This document shows, one piece after another, positions 58,020 through 64,000 of a stretch of DNA of 64,000 nt. The translations under genes and the position numbers were made by a program. The DNA comes from Hymenobacter aquaticus (GTDB lineage: Bacteria > Bacteroidota > Bacteroidia > Cytophagales > Hymenobacteraceae). Location: the NCBI RefSeq assembly GCF_004765605.1, contig NZ_SRLC01000001.1:1674001-1738000 (forward strand), read 5' to 3'. The number at the start of each line of letters is the position of its first letter. The first letter of the stretch is position 1. Under the pieces are notes generated by a model that saw only the letters and a list, made by a program, of their open reading frames with translations, was not told where the DNA came from and searched no databases.

Positions 58020-60329
58020 CTAAAAAGTGTAGTTCAGAGTGGCGCCGCTGTACCAGTTGCGGGGTATGCCGGGGTTGTAGAAGGTCGGGGCCTTCACCGG
58101 CGTGGCCTGGTTCAGGGCAATGGACACGGCGTACCGCTCGTCGGTGAGGTTGTCGAGGCCGGCAAACACGTCGTAGCCCAGGTGGCCGGCCACTTTGCCG
58201 CGCACGCCTACTTTGCTGTTCAGCAGCCAGTAGGAGGCCGCGTAGCGGTTGTTGCTGTCCGACATCGGCGTTTTGTCGGTGTACTGCGAAGTCAGGTTCA
58301 GGTACAGGCCAAACTTGGTTTCCACGTCGAGGCCGCCAGTAAATAGGTTCTTGAACGTGCCGGGCACCCGCTTGCCGCTGTAGTCGTTGGCCGCCAGCTG
58401 GTACGACTTGAACTCGGCATCGGTGTAGGTATAGCTCACGAAGGGCCGCACTTGGGTCAGGACGCCGGCTTTTTCGGCTTCCACCAGATTGCCCGACAGG
58501 GCTACTTCGACGCCTTTGTATTCCGAGGCGCCGGAGTTCACGAAGTAGGTTACTTTGTTGGCGTTGGTCTGCGACACGAGGCCGTTTTTCACCTTCATCC
58601 AGTAGCCCGTCACGTCGTAGTTCAGCTTGTTGCCCAGCAGGCTGCCGCGCGAGCCCAGCTCAAAGTTGTCGTTCGACTCGGGCTTCAGGTCGGGGTTAAT
58701 CTGGCCGGTCGACAACGAAATCTGGCTGCTGATGGGCGGCGAGAAGCCGGTGCTGTACTGGGCAAACACCGAGAACTGCTCGTTGAAGGTGTGAATCAGG
58801 GCCACGCGGGGCGTCCAGGTGGGCTTAAACTGGCGGTAGCCGGTCAGGCTCAGCTTGGGGTCGGCCCGGAACAGCAGGTCCTGAATGTCGTAGGTCACCA
58901 CGTTGTAGCTGGCGCCCACGGTCAGGGTCGTGTGCTCCGTAATCGAGGCTTCGGCCTGGGCGAAGGTGTTGAGCTGGGTCGAGCGGATTTCCTGGTCGGC
59001 CGACAAAGCCGTGGGCGCGCCCAGGGCCGTAATGCCGTAGCGCTTGTTGTTGTCCTGGTTCGCCAGATACTCGGTGCCCAGGGCAAAGCGCGTCTGCACG
59101 CTGCCCAGCTGGGGGGCGTAGGTAAACACGCTCCGCACCCCCCGCTTGCTGCGCTGGGTGTGGGTGAAGCTGGGCTCCGAAGGGCTCAGGGAGTACGTGC
59201 TGCCCATAAACAGGCTGGTGGTATTCACGAAGTTGCCGGTGAAGCGGTAGGTGTGCGTCAAACCCAGGCGGGTGATTTCGGCATCCACGCCCACGTCCTT
59301 GTCCTTATAGGCCTGCGCCAGCTTGGTATAGTTGGTGAAGAAGTCGGTGCTGTCCAGCTCGCCGGCGTAGTTGTCGTGCTGGTTGGTGTAGGTGCCCAGC
59401 ACGCTCACCGTCTGCTTCTCGCTCACGTAAAAGTCGCCGGCCACGGTCACGAAATCCTTGCGGCTGTTGGAGTGGTCGGCGCGGAAGCCCCGGGTTTCCT
59501 GGTGGCCGTAGTTGACCAACAGGTTCACTTTGTCGGTGCCGATGCCGATGCCGGTATTGGTCCGGAACAGGCCGTATTTGCCCACTACCGTGCCCAGATG
59601 AAGGCTGGTGCCGGGCGTGGCCTTGCGCGTCTGGAAGGAAACGACCCCGCCCAAGGTAGCCCCATAAATGCTCGACGCCGGCCCCTTAATCACGTCGATG
59701 CGGCCCAGGGTGGTGTAGTCCAGATCATCCAGGGAAGTCGTGCCATCGGCCTCCGACAGCGGAATACCGTTCTGATACAGCTTGATGCCCCGGATGCTGA
59801 AGCGCCCGTAGGTGCTGCCGATACCCCGAATCACCAGGTTCGACTGCGAGGCCGCGCTGCGCACGTTCATCCGCACGCCGGGCACCTGGTTCAGGGTGTT
59901 CTGCAGGAAGATGGTGTTGTTGCGCTGCAAATCCTTTTCGGTTACCACGCTCAGCGCCACGGGCGTTTCGAGTAGCTTTTTTTCGGTGGCGTAGCCCACC
60001 ACCTGCACCTCGCTCAGGCCGGTGTTGGATGGTGCCAGGGCAATGGTCAGCGCGCCGGAGTTATTATTCTTGATAGTCACATCCTGGGCCACGTAGCCCA
60101 GGTACTGCACCTTCACGGTGCGCACTTCTTCGGTCGAGGACAGCTGAAAACGGCCGTCCTTATCGGTGGTAGCCGCGGTAGCCGAGCTGGCCGCTACCAC
60201 CGCGCCCACCAGGGGCTGGCGGGTTTGCTGGTCAACGACAGTGCCCGAGGTAACGTATTGGGCAGCAGCGCCCGTGCAAAAGAAGAGTGAGCCCCACAGC
60301 AGGAGCACCCCAGTAAAGATTGATTTCAT
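58020..60329 (-). CDS. TonB-dependent outer membrane receptor (probably haem or siderophore)
   Basis: The 769-residue product has a signal peptide (to about residue 24, ending AAAQ). It carries a carboxypeptidase-regulatory-like domain (about 25-105, with TVVDQQTRQPLVGAVVA), a plug domain (about 120-235, with SVVTEKDLQRNN and RGIGSTYGRFSIRGI) and a 22-strand barrel ending in WYSGATLNYTF. Unlike SusC it has no partner SusD gene. The adjacent hmuTUV genes suggest haem as ligand. The gap upstream (60330-60620) is GC-rich and shows neither a Fur box nor a complete cobalamin riboswitch. Confidence 0.9.
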   Translation of the reverse strand: MKSIFTGVLLLWGSLFFCTGAAAQYVTSGTVVDQQTRQPLVGAVVAASSATAATTDKDGRFQLSSTEEVRTVKVQYLGYVAQDVTIKNNNSGALTIALAPSNTGLSEVQVVGYATEKKLLETPVALSVVTEKDLQRNNTIFLQNTLNQVPGVRMNVRSAASQSNLVIRGIGSTYGRFSIRGIKLYQNGIPLSEADGTTSLDDLDYTTLGRIDVIKGPASSIYGATLGGVVSFQTRKATPGTSLHLGTVVGKYGLFRTNTGIGIGTDKVNLLVNYGHQETRGFRADHSNSRKDFVTVAGDFYVSEKQTVSVLGTYTNQHDNYAGELDSTDFFTNYTKLAQAYKDKDVGVDAEITRLGLTHTYRFTGNFVNTTSLFMGSTYSLSPSEPSFTHTQRSKRGVRSVFTYAPQLGSVQTRFALGTEYLANQDNNKRYGITALGAPTALSADQEIRSTQLNTFAQAEASITEHTTLTVGASYNVVTYDIQDLLFRADPKLSLTGYRQFKPTWTPRVALIHTFNEQFSVFAQYSTGFSPPISSQISLSTGQINPDLKPESNDNFELGSRGSLLGNKLNYDVTGYWMKVKNGLVSQTNANKVTYFVNSGASEYKGVEVALSGNLVEAEKAGVLTQVRPFVSYTYTDAEFKSYQLAANDYSGKRVPGTFKNLFTGGLDVETKFGLYLNLTSQYTDKTPMSDSNNRYAASYWLLNSKVGVRGKVAGHLGYDVFAGLDNLTDERYAVSIALNQATPVKAPTFYNPGIPRNWYSGATLNYTF

Positions 60330-60620
60330 GAAATGCGAATAGGTTGCGGCCCACTGGGGCCGATGAAGGAGCCCGCAACGGCCCAGGCCGGCGGGACTTT
60401 TGTGTGAAGAGCAGGCCCAAGGCCACGTCAGCCCCTGTCGGCCGGGAAGGCCCAGGCTGCAAAATCAGGCATCCGCCTCGCGCGCGGCTATGCAACCGGC
60501 GAGTGGCGGAGGAACCCGGAAAACGAATTGGCTTAACGGCCAGCCGCAACCCAGTGCGCTTCCGCCGTGCGCGGCTGGCAGCCCCGCACCTGGCGCGTCA
60601 TTACGAAAGGGAACCCGAAG

Positions 60621-61169
60621 CTAGGCCGCCGCCCGGGGCTCCGGCGGCGGCACCACCACGGCGGCGGTTCGGGGCGGCAAATTGCCGGCGGCGGCGGCGT
60701 GGTGCGGTAGCAGCTGGCGCGGCAGTACGCGCCCAGGCTCCGCAGCAGGAGCCGGCAGCAACGCCAGCTTAAACAGGTGGTCCAGCAGCTTCTTGGCCGT
60801 TTTGCCCGCCTCCGGATTGGGATGCGTCAGCTCCTCGACGTGCCGGTGCAGGCCCGCCAGCAGCTTCTCTTCGCCTTGGTCGTGCCAGCAGAAATACGTG
60901 ATACTGTCCGCGCTGGCCTGCTGCCGCACCACGTCGTAGAGCTGGCCGCGCCACCGGAACTCGTGCTTTTCCTGCCACTGCGGGGCGGCCTCCCCGGCCG
61001 CCGTGCGGGCCACCCGAACGCGCACCAGGGCCTGATCGGGCAAGTGGGCGCGGCGCTGCCGCTCAGCCTGCTCCCGGAACTGGTGCTGCCGCCACGTATA
61101 GGCCGGATAGAAACCTACCAGGTTATACAGGAACAAGACCAGAAGAACAAAGGCAATAAGCTGCTTCAA
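60621..61169 (-). CDS. Hypothetical single-pass membrane protein
   Basis: A TTG at 61169 gives MKQLIAFVLLVLFLYNLVG, a normal membrane anchor. A TTG at 61208 would place the start within a TATTTTTG -7 box (61195-61202) and is less likely. The 182-residue product has a soluble periplasmic domain with WQEKHEFRWRGQLYDVV, a coiled stretch and a Pro/Ala-rich tail. No family is recognised. Confidence 0.6.
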   Translation of the reverse strand: MKQLIAFVLLVLFLYNLVGFYPAYTWRQHQFREQAERQRRAHLPDQALVRVRVARTAAGEAAPQWQEKHEFRWRGQLYDVVRQQASADSITYFCWHDQGEEKLLAGLHRHVEELTHPNPEAGKTAKKLLDHLFKLALLPAPAAEPGRVLPRQLLPHHAAAAGNLPPRTAAVVVPPPEPRAAA

Positions 61170-61419
61170 GGAGCCAGTAGCGGAGAGTGCAAAACAAAAA
61201 TACCGCAAAACCGCCCGTCCGACCTAGCTTTATTTAATCTGGTTTTAATGATTCCCGTAGGACGAAATTCCGGAATTTGTGGCCTGCCCTACCCTGTTGG
61301 GCACCTGGCCGGCCGCGGAGCACGGCGGGCAGTTTGGCATTCTAGTTGCCAAGTCGCTTGCCGCCGTTGCGGCGGCCCTTCATCGTCTTCTCATTCGACC
61401 TTCCCAACCTTCGTCCTAT

Positions 61420-61854
61420 ATGCATAAGATCCTCATTCTACTCGCGGCCATTACCGTCTCTTCCAGTGCCGCCTGGGCCCAGGCTCCGGTGAAAAAAGCC
61501 AACAGCAAAATTGAGTCGGCCAAGCCGGCCCACGCCCCCAAAACCCCGGAGCAACAGGCCGACCACTTCACCAAAGGCCTCACCCAAAAGCTGAGCCTCA
61601 GCGCCGACCAAGCGCAGCGGGTGCGGCAGCTGCGCCTGGCTTACGAGCAGGAGCAGCAAGCCGTGAAGGCCAAGTACGGCACCGACCACAAAAACCCGGC
61701 TCAGCGCCAGGAACTGAAGGCGGTAAAGCAACGCTTCGACACCCAGCTCAAACAGGTATTCAGTGCCGAGCAGGCTACTAAGTATGCCCGGCTGCGGGAA
61801 GAGAAGAGGCAGAAGCACGCCAAAGGCCAAGAAAAGCTGAAAGCCAAAAGTTAA
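61420..61854 (+). CDS. Small periplasmic Spy/LTxxQ-like protein
   Basis: The ATG at 61420 (MHKILILLAA) gives a 144-residue product with a signal peptide ending AWAQ. The mature part is highly charged and helical. It contains LTQKLSLSADQAQRVRQL, the LTxxQ-like repeat of Spy/CpxP-type proteins, and later LKQVFSAEQATKYARL as a second half-repeat. Such proteins bind or chaperone unfolded protein, or sense envelope stress. It ends Lys-rich. A strong terminator follows. Confidence 0.75.
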   Translation: MHKILILLAAITVSSSAAWAQAPVKKANSKIESAKPAHAPKTPEQQADHFTKGLTQKLSLSADQAQRVRQLRLAYEQEQQAVKAKYGTDHKNPAQRQELKAVKQRFDTQLKQVFSAEQATKYARLREEKRQKHAKGQEKLKAKS

Positions 61855-61871
61855 TCCGACGCGGTTACGGA

Positions 61872-61915
61872 CCGCCAAAAAAGCCCTGACCACGCGGTCA
61901 GCGCTTTTTTGGCGG
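61872..61915 (+). terminator. Terminator after the Spy-like gene
   Basis: A long hairpin, CCGCCAAAAAAGC with GCTTTTTTGGCGG, and an inner stem CTGACC/GGTCAG. Confidence 0.85.
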
Positions 61916-61988
61916 GTTATTTCTTTGGGAGTGCCCCCGGCGCAAGCCGCAGGCTGCCTGCGGATTCTCTAGTCTGGTTGGGCTTCCG

Positions 61989-61996
61989 TAATTTTG
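61989..61996 (+). promoter_or_regulatory. -7 element (TAATTTTG) of the DUF551 gene
   Basis: Exact TAnnTTTG match, 22 bases before the ATG at 62019. Confidence 0.5.
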
Positions 61997-62018
61997 CGCT
62001 ATACTATTCCTTTCGCAT

Positions 62019-62258
62019 ATGTCGTCCACTTCTCTTTCTCCCTGGATTGCCCGCGCCCAGCAGTTGCCCCAGCCTAATCAGCAGGTGTTGGTATATGTAC
62101 CCTCCTCGTGGCTGGAAATTACGGTGGCTACCTACAAGCCATCCAACGCTTCTAAGTCGGCGCACATGTTCGTGATGCCTGACCGCAACGGCGTAGACCG
62201 CTACGTGAAGGGAGTCACCCACTGGATGCCCCTGCCCGCGCCGCCCGAAACAGCCTGA
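62019..62258 (+). CDS. Small DUF551-like protein
   Basis: The 79-residue product has the DUF551 pattern: an N-terminal WIARAQQLPQPNQQVLVYVP (split), a middle strand pair and the terminal VTHWMPLPAPP. DUF551 proteins are common in phages and bacteria and their role is unknown. Here it stands alone with its own promoter. Confidence 0.75.
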   Translation: MSSTSLSPWIARAQQLPQPNQQVLVYVPSSWLEITVATYKPSNASKSAHMFVMPDRNGVDRYVKGVTHWMPLPAPPETA

Positions 62259-62595
62259 TTATACGGTATCGTTTGCCGGCGTGATTCCACCGCCGCGCTT
62301 GACTCTATACTAATAGGAGTCCGAAATCAATGCTCGGCCTCGACGAGGCCAATAAAAACGCCTTTTATTAACCTTTATATAGCTTACTATCAGTTCATTA
62401 ATCAAAAATCATTTACATTAGAATACCCATCAAACACAGTTCTGTACAGATATTCCTGCTCTGAATACCACGCAACTAGTACTCTACTGCAGGCATAATC
62501 TATAGACTAACGCGCGTTATGGTCAATCCAGTACCATAATTGGCAAAAATAGTAGTGGATTATGCTGCGCCAGCCCCCTACCTTAGTATTATAGA

Positions 62596-62679
62596 ATGAA
62601 GCACAAAAACACGGCTTCTTTCGCTTCTCAATCAGCCGCCTTCAAGTGGAAGCGCAAGGGCGAGGAGTTAACAAGATAA
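62596..62679 (+). CDS. Possible 27-residue small protein
   Basis: A TACCTTAG box (62579-62586, one mismatch to TAnnTTTG) lies 9 bases before an ATG that opens MKHKNTASFAS..WKRKGEELTR, a basic Trp-containing peptide. Structured RNA with a T-run follows at 62730-62800. This could be a short gene or a leader for a small RNA. The evidence is weak. Confidence 0.25.
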   Translation: MKHKNTASFASQSAAFKWKRKGEELTR

Positions 62680-63296
62680 AAGTACCGCGGAGCTTACAGC
62701 CCGTGGCTTATGATACAGGATCGGACCGACGTTGGGTGGGAATTTTCGTCGGTCACGATTCATTGAAAGGGCGTTCCGGGTGGGGCGCCTTTTTTGTTTT
62801 ACCCCTTTTCCACCCCGGCGGCAGCAGCCGACTCGGTACGCTGCAACTCTGCTGCCCATTGGCTTTGTACCGGCTGCCCTCTTGATTAACGACTGGCAGC
62901 TGCACCGCCAAACGCCCCCCGTGGCTGTATGCCGCACCGGGCGACGTAATAGATAAGGCGGAACGCAGCCCCAAAAACAAACCGGCCGAACCAGTATGAC
63001 ACCAGTTCGGCCGACTATAGATTTTGGAATACCGATGGGTCAACTTGCTGAGTGGGAGAGCCGGTTGATTTCTCAGTAGTATTTTCCAGATGGGGTGGGG
63101 CTTCATCTGGTAAACAGGGCGTGGGAATTTTAATTATCAGCCAGCCGGGGGGATTAGCCAGCTGATAACTGTGACAATATTACTACATACCGGGTATAGT
63201 AACACTATAACGCCATAATTTTTTAGTAAGTGCTTACTCACCTATCATATATCCGGTTGTAAGCCAGTTATTTACTACGAAACCCAAAAAACACAA

Positions 63297-63339
63297 CAAC
63301 GGTCCGGATCAAACCTTATGGGCTTGATCCGGACCGTTG
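63297..63339 (-). terminator. Terminator of the T9SS type B protein gene
   Basis: Perfect 16-bp stem CAACGGTCCGGATCAA, followed on the minus strand by a T-rich run (TGTGTTTTTTG), 34 bases beyond the stop codon. Confidence 0.85.
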
Positions 63340-63372
63340 GCGCAGCTAGTTCGGCGGCCCTGCCCTCGTGGC

Positions 63373-64000
63373 TTACGGCGCTACTTCCAGCCAGCCTTTG
63401 TAGCGGCGGCCATCGGTGTAGGTAATCAGGTAGAAGTAGGTGCCGGCAATACCCGAGCCCTGCCACTGAAAACTGCGGTCGGGGGAGTGGTACACTTCGT
63501 TGCCCCAGCGGGAGAAGATGCGGATGCCGGCAAACTGCGCGCCGCAATAGTCAGGGGGCAGCGTGGGCAGGGCGAAGACGTCGTTGATTCCGTCGCCGTT
63601 GGGCGTGATGATGTTGGGGGGCCGGAAGCTGACCGAATCGGTGGTGGGCACGACCTCAAACTGCACGGTGAGCAGCTGGGGCTGGGCGTCGCAGGCGGCG
63701 CTTTCGGCCAGTCGGAAATCGACCAGCAGGCGGCCCAGCTGGGCGGCCTCGCACGAAGCCTGCCAGCGGAAAGTGCCCGTGGCGCGCCCACTCCCGTTTT
63801 GCGCCCCGAACGACATACCGGCCGCGGGCAGGTTGAAGCCCCGCCCGGTGGCGCTCAGCACCAGCGCGTCGCCGTCGGCATCGGTACCCGTCAGCGTGGC
63901 CGCATACCCGCTGCCGACCGGCAGGCGCACGATACGGGGCGTAGTTTCGGGCACGGCGGGCAGCGGGAAGCTGCTCGTCAGCACGGGCGGCGTGTTGGGG
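63373..64000 (-). CDS. Partial gene: T9SS type B (gliding-motility C-terminal) sorted protein
   Basis: Only the 3' end lies in the window, and the frame stays open to the right-hand edge. The visible part has cadherin/Ig-like repeats (NTPPVLTSSFPLP, TGTDADGDALVLSATG) and then the T9SS type B domain: FRPPNIITPNGDGINDVF, IRIFSRWGNEVYHS, and the C-terminal GTYFYLITYTDGRRYKGWLEV (broken). Such proteins are large surface adhesins or gliding-related proteins. The full length is unknown. Confidence 0.9.
   Translation of the reverse strand, partial: PNTPPVLTSSFPLPAVPETTPRIVRLPVGSGYAATLTGTDADGDALVLSATGRGFNLPAAGMSFGAQNGSGRATGTFRWQASCEAAQLGRLLVDFRLAESAACDAQPQLLTVQFEVVPTTDSVSFRPPNIITPNGDGINDVFALPTLPPDYCGAQFAGIRIFSRWGNEVYHSPDRSFQWQGSGIAGTYFYLITYTDGRRYKGWLEVAP

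Larger units (their letters stand above)
62259..63372. other. Gene-poor 1.1-kb intergenic region
   Basis: Lower GC than the window. I see two hairpins, GACCGACG..CGTCGGTC near 62730-62755 and CGGCCGAAC..GTTCGGCCG at 62983-63013, a T-run after a GGGCG..GGCGCC segment near 62790, and one short reading frame (62596). No tRNA is evident. Confidence 0.5.

Noticed and set aside
60330..60620. Possible cobalamin riboswitch upstream of the TonB receptor
   Set aside because: A GCCACT fragment is present on the minus strand, but the B12 box and the flanking conserved helices are missing, so the pattern is not supported.
62753..63106. 117-residue minus-strand frame in the gene-poor region
   Set aside because: No domain, signal peptide or promoter; it runs across the hairpin pair at 62983-63013 and is not credible as a gene.

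Overview
The window reads as chromosomal DNA of a GC-rich Bacteroidota, most likely a Hymenobacter-like member of the Cytophagales. The reasons are SusC/SusD outer-membrane pairs, proteins with type IX secretion (T9SS) sorting domains of both type A and type B, a fused alpha/beta 2-oxoacid dehydrogenase E1, DUF1573 and DUF2027/Smr proteins, and several copies of the TAnnTTTG-type -7 promoter element of this phylum. Nothing marks it as plasmid or prophage. Most of it is ordinary chromosome, but the gaps between genes are unusually rich in palindromic and tandem repeats.

Layout. 1-11.3 kb: a starch/alpha-glucan locus (SusC, SusD, SusE-like proteins, a T9SS-sorted protein, a BadF/BadG-type sugar kinase and a large secreted GH13 amylase). 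11.4-21.2 kb: housekeeping and unknown genes (DUF2279 protein, Smr protein, alpha/beta hydrolase, metallophosphoesterase, M1 aminopeptidase), the RNase P RNA gene with a repeat inserted in its P12 arm, a 41-bp tandem array and an NtrC-type regulator without a DNA-binding domain. 21.5-25.2 kb: a tightly packed minus-strand operon encoding two paralogous secreted peptides, a DUF5819 protein, an HTTM/SdpB-like membrane protein, two small membrane proteins and a DCC thioredoxin-fold protein. 25.8-44.3 kb: metabolic, envelope and signalling genes (LuxE-like, E1 alpha/beta, alanine dehydrogenase, LTA-synthase-like sulfatase, PAS kinase with response regulator, AMP nucleosidase, amidohydrolase, DinB, MFS). 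44.4-46.6 kb: a Septu-type (PtuA/PtuB) anti-phage module beside an HU-family gene. 48.5-54.8 kb: a complete periplasmic molybdenum aldehyde oxidoreductase operon in the order paoA-B-C-xdhC-mocA. 55.1-60.3 kb: haem/iron uptake (HmuVUT and a TonB-dependent receptor). 60.6-64 kb: small genes, a 1.1-kb gene-poor stretch and the 3' end of a T9SS type B protein that runs off the window.

The most interesting candidate system is the 21.5-25.2 kb operon. Two cysteine-free secreted peptides lead a transcription unit containing a homologue of SdpB, the membrane protein needed to mature the Bacillus cannibalism toxin SDP, and a DUF5819 protein in the SdpA position. The peptides share a motif after the signal peptide, a Gly-rich hydrophobic core with GxxxG at the same residues, and the same acidic C-terminal tail. 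I infer a two-peptide bacteriocin-like system of the Sdp type in Bacteroidota. A structured element with a T-rich tail separates the peptide genes from the processing genes.

The second theme is repeats. At least four palindrome families occupy gaps between genes. Two loci 20 kb apart share one composite element, and a dispersed TGAGT/ACTCA-rich repeat occurs in two gaps and inside rnpB.
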